A stretch of DNA of 8,964 nucleotides, taken from assembly GCA_037134755.1 (NCBI GenBank), contig JBAXLO010000191.1, positions 1 through 8,964 of the forward strand, written 5' to 3'. Under the pieces are notes generated by a model. The model searched no databases, was not told where the DNA came from, and saw only the letters and a list, made by a program, of their open reading frames with translations. Shown one piece after another: positions 1-6,039 of the stretch (position 1 is the first letter of the stretch; each line of letters begins with the position of its first letter). The stretch is from JBAXLO01 sp037134755. Its GTDB lineage: Bacteria; Bacteroidota; Bacteroidia; Bacteroidales; JACABE01. The position numbers were made by a program, and so were the translations under genes.

Positions 1-2
1 AA

Positions 3-368
3 ATTAAACATAGAAATAGCATAGAAACCTGGAGTGATTCAGTTGATTTTTCTACGGATACTGTTAAATATGATTTCTATAATTATGTTTCTCAATTTGC
101 TTATGATAACGGTATGTTACAAGATGGAACACATGCATGGATTTGGGGTGGAGACGTTAATCAAAACGGCAATCTAGAATCCGAAGATGCTACCATTATT
201 TATGTAGCAGCAAATTCAGATGATCCAACTGTTAATAATGGCTATGTTATATGCGATATTGATGGAAACGGAAATTTAGATTCTCAGGATTATGGATTGG
301 CTTATAACAATGCAAATATTGGAGCAAATATTATTAATCCTTTTTCATATCTAAAGAAAAAGAAATAA
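3..368 (+). CDS. Secreted dockerin-like protein, C-terminal fragment (5' end outside window)
   Basis: The frame is open from base 3 to the TAA at 366-368, so only the last 121 residues of a longer protein are present; the ATG at 114 is internal. The fragment opens with IKHRNSIETWS followed by a YDFYNY stretch, resembling the conserved VVxHRNHLxxMS...YDF segment near the end of many large secreted or surface Bacteroidota proteins. Two calcium-loop-like repeats follow: DVNQNGNLESED (bases 153-188) and DIDGNGNLDSQD (bases 255-290), each with Asp/Asn at loop positions 1, 3 and 5, Gly at 6 and Asp at 12, as in type I dockerins and EF-hand loops. The protein ends about 25 residues later in SYLKKKK, so no type IX secretion sorting domain follows. 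I infer an exported protein whose tail binds Ca2+. The function of the missing N-terminal part cannot be judged. Confidence 0.85.
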   Translation: MKHRNSIETWSDSVDFSTDTVKYDFYNYVSQFAYDNGMLQDGTHAWIWGGDVNQNGNLESEDATIIYVAANSDDPTVNNGYVICDIDGNGNLDSQDYGLAYNNANIGANIINPFSYLKKKK

Positions 369-385
369 ATTGACTTGGTAAATAA

Positions 386-406
386 TTTTTACATTTTATG
401 TAAAAA
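386..406. other. A+T-only hairpin (9-bp arms, TTT loop) after the dockerin gene
   Basis: TTTTTACAT at 386-394 and ATGTAAAAA at 398-406 are perfect reverse complements separated by TTT. The hairpin lies 18 bases past the stop codon of the dockerin-like gene and 22 bases before the stronger G+C-rich terminator. It could be a 3'-end stability element or just an A+T-rich palindrome. It has no U-tract of its own. Confidence 0.35.
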
Positions 407-427
407 AGGTTTAATGAATTAAAAGAA

Positions 428-465
428 AAGCCGGTTACAAATTAATGTTACCGGCTTCTTTTTTT
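428..465. terminator. Bidirectional rho-independent terminator between convergent genes
   Basis: AAGCCGGT (428-435) pairs with ACCGGCTT (450-457); the stem continues after one T-T mismatch with AC/GT around an 8-base loop. On the + strand seven Ts follow at 459-465, serving the dockerin-like gene. On the - strand the stem is followed by CTTTTCTTTT-type sequence, serving slyD, whose stop codon is 17 bases away. This is the only G+C-rich inverted repeat in the gap. Confidence 0.88.
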
Positions 466-481
466 CATAAAAAGATAAATG

Positions 482-991
482 TTATTCTTCTTCTTCGTCC
501 TCATCTATAACGTCGCCATTCTCAAGCTCTTCTTCAGTAGCTTCTCTAACGTTAAAGATTTCTCCTGTAAAATAAAGAACTTCACCTGCTAAAGGATGGT
601 TGAAATCTAACTGAACATTGTTGTCATCAACAGAAACTACAATAGCTTCCATATGTTCATCATCTTCTTCGCTCATCATTGGGATGATAGCTCCTTCTTT
701 TACAACATCTGCATCAAATATACCATCAGTTTCAAATTGTGACTTTGGTAATTCAATTAACTTTTCTTTTTCATAATCACCATAAGCATCCTCTGGAGAA
801 AGAGTGAACTCAAAATGATCACCTTTCTTTAAATTTAAAATACTTGCTTCAAATTTATCAAATAGATTATCATTGCCAATTAAAACTTCTAATGGAAATT
901 CTTCGTTTACTTTTTCTATGATATCTCCATTAGCATCATCAAACTTTAAGGTGTAAGTCATAGCTACTACCTTGTTTTTTTCTACTTTCAT
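482..991 (-). CDS. slyD: SlyD-like FKBP-type peptidyl-prolyl cis-trans isomerase
   Basis: A 169-residue cytoplasmic protein with no signal peptide. It shows the SlyD arrangement: an FKBP half-domain at about residues 1-70 ending in the signature SPEDAYG (65-71), an inserted chaperone 'flap' domain at about 73-125, then the return into FKBP with DFNHPLAGEVLYF (129-141) and FNVREATEEEL (146-156). These enzymes isomerise prolyl bonds and act as folding chaperones. E. coli SlyD ends in a His/Cys-rich nickel-binding tail; here the tail is short and acidic (DVIDEDEEEE) with no His or Cys, so the nickel-delivery role is not supported. It is a single gene facing the dockerin-like gene. The ATG at 991 is preceded on the - strand by a recognisable Bacteroidota promoter. 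Family assignment is firm; substrates are unknown. Confidence 0.93.
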   Translation of the reverse strand: MKVEKNKVVAMTYTLKFDDANGDIIEKVNEEFPLEVLIGNDNLFDKFEASILNLKKGDHFEFTLSPEDAYGDYEKEKLIELPKSQFETDGIFDADVVKEGAIIPMMSEEDDEHMEAIVVSVDDNNVQLDFNHPLAGEVLYFTGEIFNVREATEEELENGDVIDEDEEEE

Positions 992-1023
992 TATGTACTT
1001 TTTTATTACTTATTAATACGCCA

Positions 1024-1057
1024 CAAAAATAAGCTAAATATCAATACCAAAATCAAA
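1024..1057 (-). promoter_or_regulatory. Bacteroidota-type promoter for slyD
   Basis: Read on the - strand, TATTTTTG (1031 down to 1024) fits the -7 consensus TAnnTTTG. TTTG (1057 to 1054) lies 22 bases upstream and fits the -33 element, one base longer than the usual 19-21 spacing. The predicted start site leaves a short untranslated leader of about 25 bases before the ATG at 991. Confidence 0.5.
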
Positions 1058-1146
1058 TATTTTCAATTTATTTTTATTATGAATAAATTTATTGAAGAAA
1101 TGTTATGACAACTTTTGCAAAATAATAATGTTAACATAATTATGAG

Positions 1147-1154
1147 TACTTTTG
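1147..1154 (+). promoter_or_regulatory. -7 promoter element (TACTTTTG) upstream of the 1198 gene
   Basis: TACTTTTG matches the Bacteroidota -7 consensus exactly and sits 43 bases before the ATG at 1198. No good TTG lies at the expected distance upstream, so the -33 element is weak or absent. The 12 bases TACTTTTGCTGA recur exactly at the promoter of the two-component system (5299-5310). Confidence 0.5.
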
Positions 1155-1197
1155 CTGAGTTATTTATTTTTCAATAATAATTATAAAAAATCTAAAC

Positions 1198-1791
1198 ATG
1201 GAATATTCACACGAGAAATTCTGGAAGAACTTTGAGATCGTATTTAATGCCAAACTCCCTGTAAAAGAGGCATGGAATAAGATTATTGATTATCCCGAAA
1301 GTGTAAAACCAAAAGAATATTGGGCAACTATCCGAGCATTTAATGTTGAGCAAGAACAGCTCGAGATTAAAGATTGGATGGAACAAATAGTTACGAATAC
1401 ACCTATTCTTAATACTACTATTGCACTTTGGATTGGAATCTCAAAACTTTGGGATGATGAAACTGAAAAAGAATTCTATGCTATCTATTTACAAGGTTCA
1501 AAGAAATATGATGTTAGAGATACCGAATGGATAGAGTTTCCTAATTATGAGCCGGAGAATAATTATGGTATTATAAGAATATTAAACCTAATGGATGAGA
1601 TTATTAAGGCTGATAAAGAAGATTATGCATTTCTTGATTGGGTTTTGCCGGTGGCTTATCTTGCATTAAGTATTGATGAAATTATTCGCACTAAATTGGA
1701 TAAAACCAAATTTTTAAAAGCAAGGAATAAGTTATTCGTTACTACAGGCTTTGACGAAGGTGATTTTGTTAATCTAACTGATATTGCATAA
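1198..1791 (+). CDS. Conserved-looking hypothetical protein, 197 aa
   Basis: I do not recognise this protein. It starts at an ATG directly behind a plausible promoter, has ordinary codon use and ends in TAA, so it is very likely a real gene. It has no signal peptide or convincing membrane segment and appears to be a soluble, mostly helical cytoplasmic protein rich in Trp and acidic residues (for example FWKNFEIVF at 8-16, LWIGISKLWDD at 77-87, EWIEFPNYEPE at 110-120). The C-terminal end, FVTTGFDEGDFVNLTDIA, is the most motif-like part. No catalytic or metal-binding pattern stands out. The Rossmann gene follows 78 bases downstream on the same strand with no promoter or terminator seen between them, so the two may be cotranscribed. 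Confidence 0.8.
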   Translation: MEYSHEKFWKNFEIVFNAKLPVKEAWNKIIDYPESVKPKEYWATIRAFNVEQEQLEIKDWMEQIVTNTPILNTTIALWIGISKLWDDETEKEFYAIYLQGSKKYDVRDTEWIEFPNYEPENNYGIIRILNLMDEIIKADKEDYAFLDWVLPVAYLALSIDEIIRTKLDKTKFLKARNKLFVTTGFDEGDFVNLTDIA

Positions 1792-1869
1792 GAATTTAAT
1801 ATCTTACCAAATAAATAAATTAAGATTAATAAAGTTATTCATAGTAATATTACTTATAATTAAATAAAA

Positions 1870-2550
1870 ATGAACCAAAATAATAACTCAAAACTAAAAG
1901 TTATAGTAACAGGAGCCACAGGAATGGTTGGGGAGGGCGTATTAATTGAATGTCTCCAAAATGATAGGATTGAGGAAGTAATGGTAGTTGGGCGTAAACC
2001 TTGTGGAGTTACACATCCTAAATTAAAAGAAATTATTTGTGAAGATTTCTTTAATCTTAAAGATATTGAAAATAAATTCAATGCTTATGATGCCTGTTAT
2101 TTCTGTTTGGGAATATCGTCAATTGGCATGAAAGAACCGGAGTATTTTAAGGTTACTTACACTTTAACTCTTGGATTTGCTGAGATGTTAAGTAATAATA
2201 ATCCCAATATGACTTTTTGTTATGTATCTGGCGCTGCTACTGATGGAAGTGAAAAAGGTAAGGTAATGTGGGCAAGAGTTAAGGGAAAAACTGAAAATGA
2301 TCTTACAAATCTTTCGTTTAAACAAGTATTTAATTTTCGCCCTGCTTTCATGAAACCTACTAAAGGACAAAAGAATGCACTTAGTTTTTATAAATACGTT
2401 ATTTGGATGTTTCCTGCTTTGAATTTACTTTTTCCTAATTATGTTTCCACTTTGCGTGAGGTAGGTTTGGCAATGATAAATGTTACCTTAAACGGCTATA
2501 ATAAAACAATATTAGAAGTTAAAGATATTAAGCAAATTGCTAAAATGTAA
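1870..2550 (+). CDS. NAD(P)-binding Rossmann-fold protein, atypical SDR (TIP30/HTATIP2-like)
   Basis: A 226-residue cytoplasmic protein with the nucleotide-binding loop TGATGMVG (14-21) after a hydrophobic strand, then VVGRKP (39-44), where the Arg/Lys would favour NADP(H). CYFCLGISS (76-84) forms the fourth strand and YVSGAATD (118-125) the active-site strand. The usual SDR YxxxK pair appears here as W134-ARV-K138 in MWARVKGKTENDL, so the catalytic Tyr is replaced by Trp. FNFRPAFMKP (155-163) corresponds to the segment closing the pocket. This pattern fits the short NAD-dependent epimerase-like or TIP30-like branch, whose members often lack a known reaction. The substrate cannot be inferred. 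It follows the 1198 gene, possibly in one transcript. A 12-bp palindrome, AGTAATATTACT (1843-1854), lies just before its start. Confidence 0.88.
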   Translation: MNQNNNSKLKVIVTGATGMVGEGVLIECLQNDRIEEVMVVGRKPCGVTHPKLKEIICEDFFNLKDIENKFNAYDACYFCLGISSIGMKEPEYFKVTYTLTLGFAEMLSNNNPNMTFCYVSGAATDGSEKGKVMWARVKGKTENDLTNLSFKQVFNFRPAFMKPTKGQKNALSFYKYVIWMFPALNLLFPNYVSTLREVGLAMINVTLNGYNKTILEVKDIKQIAKM

Positions 2551-2590
2551 CTCAATTGATTATAATCTAATATCTTGGGATTTGGATCTT

Positions 2591-2910
2591 ACCTTAAAAC
2601 TGATATTAAGAAAAGAATTAGTTACGGTATTACCTTAAAACTCGTTTTAAGAGAGGAATTAGTTACGGTATTACCTTAAAACTTGTTTTAGGAAAAGAAT
2701 TAGTTACGGTGTTACCTTAAAACTCGTTTTATGAAAGGAATTAGTTACGGTATTACCTTAAAACTTGTTTTAAGATAATAATTAGTTACGGTATTACCTT
2801 AAAACTTGTTTTATGATAATAATTAGTTACGGTATTACTTTAAAACTCGTTTTAAGATAATAATTAGTTACGGTATTACCTTAAAACTAATATATTGAAT
2901 TGATTAGTTA
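2591..2910. repeat. 41-bp tandem repeat array: seven full copies plus one degraded copy
   Basis: Copies start at 2591, 2632, 2673, 2714, 2755, 2796, 2837 and 2878, an exact 41-base period. Each begins ACCTTAAAACT and ends ATTAGTTACGGTATT. In copies 2 and 5 the first part is an 18-bp near-palindrome (CTTAAAACTCGTTTTAAG, or TT in the centre). The junction between units carries GGTAtTACC. Variation is concentrated at unit positions 19-26, which are purine-rich (AAAG/GGAA type) in copies 1-4 and ATAATA in copies 5-7. Copy 1 is diverged in its palindrome, and the eighth copy decays after about 11 bases. As 41 is not a multiple of three, the array is not coding. It fills the gap between the convergent Rossmann and haem-c genes. 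No terminator with a U-tract is seen there, so the repeats may take that role. Confidence 0.95.
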
Positions 2911-3209
2911 TTCTTAGCACCATTATCAATCCAGCAAACAATATTATTTTTCTGATCAGTTGACAAAGTTGCATTTTTAGGCATTGTCCCATCCACTATT
3001 CTACTTCTAATTGCTGAAGAAGAACCTGATATCTGACTATATGTTGAGAAATTATGACATTGCGCACAATAAGATTGAAAGATTGGTTGAACATCCGTTT
3101 TAAATGATTTAGCTGCTCCGCTGCAACTTGGAGTATATGAAGTGTCTTTTTTGCATTCAATTATGATTAAAATGCTTACTATTCCTATTAATGCAATTAT
3201 TTTTCTCAT
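2904..3209 (-). CDS. Small haem-c-binding lipoprotein (cytochrome c-like)
   Basis: A 101-residue exported protein. Residues 1-18 form a short basic and hydrophobic signal (MRKIIALIGIVSILIIIE) followed by C19-KKD, a typical Bacteroidota lipoprotein start, although Glu just before the Cys is unusual for a lipobox. The mature part carries one haem-c attachment motif, C48-AQ-C51-H52 in SYCAQCHN, and a candidate distal ligand M76 in DGTMPKNATLS. It ends in the IVCWIDNGAKNN pattern seen at the end of many single-haem domains on Bacteroidota lipoproteins. C29 and C92 could form a disulfide. A small electron-transfer role at the outer or periplasmic membrane is inferred. The partner is unknown, and no oxidase or reductase partner is adjacent. 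Its 3' end overlaps the degraded last copy of the repeat array. Confidence 0.87.
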   Translation of the reverse strand: MRKIIALIGIVSILIIIECKKDTSYTPSCSGAAKSFKTDVQPIFQSYCAQCHNFSTYSQISGSSSAIRSRIVDGTMPKNATLSTDQKNNIVCWIDNGAKNN

Positions 3210-3342
3210 TGTATTAAATAAATTTGGGATTATTATTATTAATGTATTAACGAATTACTATAACTAAATATTTCTGTTATTAGTTTAATTAACAATAATT
3301 ATGATACTGAAAATTATTTTTAGGTTGTTGATAATATATTCC

Positions 3343-3350
3343 TACTTTTG
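3343..3350 (+). promoter_or_regulatory. -7 promoter element (TACTTTTG) for the aldo/keto reductase
   Basis: TACTTTTG matches the Bacteroidota -7 consensus and lies 45 bases before the ATG at 3396. The best TTG upstream (3325-3327) is only 15 bases away, shorter than the usual 19-21, so the -33 element is uncertain. Confidence 0.5.
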
Positions 3351-3395
3351 ATTGTTTAATAGTAATATTAATAATCAAATTAAAAAATTATAACA

Positions 3396-4421
3396 ATGAA
3401 ATATAACGAACTAGGAAAAACTGGAGTTTTAGTTTCAGAGCTTTGCTTAGGAGCTATGACATTTGGAGGCAAAGGATATTGGCAAGCAATAGGACAATTG
3501 CCTCAAGACGAAGTAAATCAAATAGTCAAAACATCAATAGATAATGGTATCAATTTTATTGATACTGCAAATGCTTATTCAGAAGGACTATCCGAAACTA
3601 TGCTTGGCGAAGCATTAAATAAATTAGGGATTCCTCGTCAAGAGGTAGTTATAGCTACGAAGCTAAGGATACGTATGGGGCCCGGAGCAAATCAGATTGG
3701 ATTATCAAGGCTTCATATAATTGATTCGGTAAACGATAGTTTGAAAAGATTAAATCTTACACATATTGATTTACTATATATACATGGTGTTGATCTAATT
3801 ACTCCTATAGAGGAAACGATGAGAGGATTGGAAGATGTGGTTCGTTCAGGCAAAGTAAGATATATTGGAATAAGCAATCACCCTGCATGGATGGTGGTGA
3901 AAGCTAATAGTTATGCTGAAAAGATGGGTTGGACTAAATTTGTTGCTTCTCAAAACTTTTATAGCATTGGAGGCAGAGATATTGAAAGAGAAATTTTACC
4001 AATGGCTCTAAGCGAAGGAATTGCTATTATGCCATGGAGTCCCTTGGCGGGAGGTTTTCTTTCAGGTAAATTTACAAGGAATAAAGAAGTAGCCGGCAAT
4101 AACAGCAGACGTGATTCATTTGATTTTCCACCAATAAATAAGTCAAAAGCTTATGATATCATTGATGTTATGGAAGAAGTTGCAAAGAATTATAATGTTT
4201 CAGTTGCTACAGTTGCTTTAAATTGGGTGATAAAACAAAAAGGTGTTACAAGTACAATTATTGGAGCAAAAACGCTGCAACAGCTTAATGATAATATAGC
4301 TTCAGTTAATTTGCAATTAAGTAACGAAGATATGCAAAAACTCAATGAAGTTAGTGCTTTAGCTCCTGAATATCCGGGATGGATGGTTAATAGACAATTG
4401 CAAGGACGATGGCCGGAATAA
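3396..4421 (+). CDS. Aldo/keto reductase, NADPH-dependent oxidoreductase
   Basis: A 341-residue cytoplasmic protein with the complete (beta/alpha)8 aldo/keto reductase pattern. The opening YNELGKTGVLVSELCLGAMTFGG is typical of the YajO/YhdN/Tas-like branch. The catalytic tetrad is intact: D56 and Y61 in FIDTANAYSEG, K89 in VVIATK and H130 in LLYIHGVD. RYIGISNH (155-162), SQNFYS (185-190) and the nicotinamide and phosphate-binding region WSPLAGGFLSGKF (214-226) plus TIIGAKTLQQLNDNI (287-301) follow in the expected order. The family reduces aldehydes and ketones with NADPH; the real substrate cannot be told. The length is normal, the start is an ATG 45 bases behind a promoter element, and no Shine-Dalgarno is present. 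It is a single gene converging on the sensor-like gene. Confidence 0.95.
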   Translation: MKYNELGKTGVLVSELCLGAMTFGGKGYWQAIGQLPQDEVNQIVKTSIDNGINFIDTANAYSEGLSETMLGEALNKLGIPRQEVVIATKLRIRMGPGANQIGLSRLHIIDSVNDSLKRLNLTHIDLLYIHGVDLITPIEETMRGLEDVVRSGKVRYIGISNHPAWMVVKANSYAEKMGWTKFVASQNFYSIGGRDIEREILPMALSEGIAIMPWSPLAGGFLSGKFTRNKEVAGNNSRRDSFDFPPINKSKAYDIIDVMEEVAKNYNVSVATVALNWVIKQKGVTSTIIGAKTLQQLNDNIASVNLQLSNEDMQKLNEVSALAPEYPGWMVNRQLQGRWPE

Positions 4422-4423
4422 AA

Positions 4424-4464
4424 TAAAAAAAAGTCGATTGGGTTTAATCAAACTCAATCGGCTT
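4424..4464 (-). terminator. Terminator of the sensor-like gene, overlapping its last codons
   Basis: Bases 4431-4445 pair with 4450-4464 as a 15-bp stem (two G-U type pairs) with a 4-base loop. Read on the - strand, the stem is followed by a run of eight Ts and then ATTTTA (complement of the A-run from 4432 down to 4418), a classic U-tract. On the + strand no T-run follows, so it terminates the leftward gene and only weakly, if at all, the aldo/keto reductase. The right arm lies inside the last six codons of the - strand gene, and the stop codon (4444-4446) is in the left arm and loop. Confidence 0.8.
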
Positions 4465-5121
4465 CCATTTAAATAAAACGATTGCAATGATGATTAATAA
4501 TAAATAGATTAATGCTGATATTATGACTAATATTAAGGGAGAAAGACCAAAAAGTAACACACTATTACTATTTCTTTTAACGTTGTTTGAAATATTTTGA
4601 CTGTTGTTTAACATGTCTTTAACATGGGCGTCAGTAAAGCCTTCAAGTTTGTTTTGGTATATTAAATAATTAGGTGTTAAAACAGTGTAAAAGTATTTTA
4701 AACAAGAATCATTTGTTTGAGTCTTCATTAAATTAAAAAAGATATCAACCTTATTAAATGAATTTCTACGAAACTGTACTATGTCGGCATATTCTTCTTT
4801 AACTTTAGAGTCAATAATAGTACTAGAAACAATACTATCATAATACTTTGTGTTTTGACTAATTAAAAAGATTCTTTCTTCTTTTAGTTTATTTATTTCA
4901 TTTGTGTCTTTTGTATCGAGCATTTCAGATAAAGTAAAGAAAGTCTTATTTGAAATTTCTGTGATTCTTTGTATGTATTTGAAGTTTTCCAATCCTTTTT
5001 CTAAAAGAATACTATATTTTTTATCTACTCTGTTTAAATATATGTAGAGTAAACCTATATTTAAGAAAAAAAATAGAGATATGAAGATTAAGATGCGTTT
5101 GTTTATTTTACTTATTGGCAT
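4444..5121 (-). CDS. Membrane protein resembling a stand-alone chemoreceptor 4-helix-bundle sensor domain
   Basis: A 225-residue protein with a short basic N-terminus, a first membrane helix at about residues 9-29, a polar and strongly helical extracytoplasmic region at about 30-186, a long second hydrophobic stretch at about 188-217 and a nine-residue cytoplasmic tail (KWKPIEFD end). This matches the topology of the 4HB_MCP ligand-binding domain of methyl-accepting chemotaxis proteins, but no HAMP, signalling or kinase region follows. The stop codon and terminator make it a complete gene rather than a cut one. With no output domain, it would have to act through a partner. The divergent two-component system (start 5353) is the obvious candidate, by inference only. 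The domain call rests on topology and helical pattern, since sequence conservation in this family is low. Confidence 0.75.
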   Translation of the reverse strand: MPISKINKRILIFISLFFFLNIGLLYIYLNRVDKKYSILLEKGLENFKYIQRITEISNKTFFTLSEMLDTKDTNEINKLKEERIFLISQNTKYYDSIVSSTIIDSKVKEEYADIVQFRRNSFNKVDIFFNLMKTQTNDSCLKYFYTVLTPNYLIYQNKLEGFTDAHVKDMLNNSQNISNNVKRNSNSVLLFGLSPLILVIISALIYLLLIIIAIVLFKWKPIEFD

Positions 5122-5210
5122 TTTAAAAAGTTAAATTTTCACTATATGTGCTTTAAAAGACTGTATTTATTATAATTAAATATTTAGCTAAGGATATTTA
5201 ATATAATTTG

Positions 5211-5218
5211 CAAATATA
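5211..5218 (-). promoter_or_regulatory. -7 promoter element for the sensor-like gene
   Basis: On the - strand, TATATTTG (5218 to 5211) fits TAnnTTTG. No TTG is found 19-21 bases upstream. The predicted leader is about 85 bases. Together with the rightward promoter at 5276-5306 it makes the 231-bp region 5122-5352 a divergent promoter region. Confidence 0.4.
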
Positions 5219-5275
5219 TGACTTTTTTTTAAAATTATTGTAAGATTTATCTGAAATTTTAAAAAAATATTATTA

Positions 5276-5306
5276 TTGATTAATTCTATTAAAATTAATA
5301 CTTTTG
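5276..5306 (+). promoter_or_regulatory. Bacteroidota promoter for the two-component operon
   Basis: TTG (5276-5278), a 20-base spacer and TACTTTTG (5299-5306) match the Bacteroidota consensus at both elements and in spacing. The -7 element ends 46 bases before the ATG at 5353. This is the best promoter match in the window. Confidence 0.72.
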
Positions 5307-5352
5307 CTGAATAATATGATGACCTATCATTACAAATTTTATTAAAGAATAT

Positions 5353-6036
5353 ATGAAGATACTGATTGTTGAGGATGAGGAAACTTTAACAGATTCCATA
5401 GTTGAATATCTGCATGAAGAAGGGCATATTTGTGAAGCTGTTTATAACTTTTATGATGCTATTGATAAGATTGAGTCTTTTGATTATGATTGCATAGTTG
5501 TTGATATTAATCTACCAGATGGTAGTGGATTGGATATTATCAAACATATTAAAAAGAGTTCTAAACCTGTTGGTATTATTATTATTTCTGCCAGAAACTC
5601 TCTTGAAAACAGAATTGAAGGTTTAGATATTGGTGCAGATAATTATCTTACCAAACCTTTTCATCTTGCTGAATTGAATGCTCATTTAAAATCTATAAAC
5701 AGAAGAATTAATTTTAGTGGCAATGATCATATCATAATTAATGAAATTAAACTTATACCAAGCGATCATGCTGTGTTTATTAATAACAAAGAACTTAAGC
5801 TAACCCGTAAAGAGTTTGAATTGTTAGTTTTCTTTATATCAAATAAAAATAAAGTTATTACTAAATCAAGTTTGGCTGAACATTTATGGGGAGATTATAT
5901 GGATACTGCCGATTCGTTTGATTTTATTTATACTCATATTAAAAATCTTAGAAATAAATTGTTGAAAGAAGGTTGTACAGATTATATCAAAACTGTTTAC
6001 GGATTAGGTTATAAATTTGATTTAACTCAATTTTAG
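5353..6036 (+). CDS. Two-component response regulator, OmpR/PhoB family
   Basis: A 227-residue cytoplasmic DNA-binding regulator. The receiver domain (about 1-118) has the acidic pair E7-D8 in LIVEDEE, the phosphoacceptor D51 in VVDINLPDGSG, the switch residues S79 in IIISARN and Y98, and the conserved K101 in LTKPF. The winged-helix output domain (about 127-225) shows the usual LKLTRKEFELL recognition-region start (147-157) and the ending YIKTVYGLGYKF (212-223). All catalytic positions are intact. The kinase gene begins three bases after the stop codon, so the pair is one operon, read from the promoter at 5276-5306. The closest style is that of Bacteroides RprY-like regulators, but the target genes are unknown. 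The divergent sensor-like gene is a plausible target because the shared 231-bp region could hold its binding site. Confidence 0.96.
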   Translation: MKILIVEDEETLTDSIVEYLHEEGHICEAVYNFYDAIDKIESFDYDCIVVDINLPDGSGLDIIKHIKKSSKPVGIIIISARNSLENRIEGLDIGADNYLTKPFHLAELNAHLKSINRRINFSGNDHIIINEIKLIPSDHAVFINNKELKLTRKEFELLVFFISNKNKVITKSSLAEHLWGDYMDTADSFDFIYTHIKNLRNKLLKEGCTDYIKTVYGLGYKFDLTQF

Positions 6037-6039
6037 TTT

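Noticed and set aside
1860..2370. Open frames on the - strand opposite the Rossmann gene (1860-2081 and 2188-2370)
   Set aside because: They lie fully within the strongly supported + strand gene, have no promoter and low-quality sequence; they are shadows.
2591..2910. CRISPR-like array
   Set aside because: The variable part is only about 7-8 bases and is itself partly shared between copies, far too short for spacers, and no cas gene is nearby. This is a tandem repeat.
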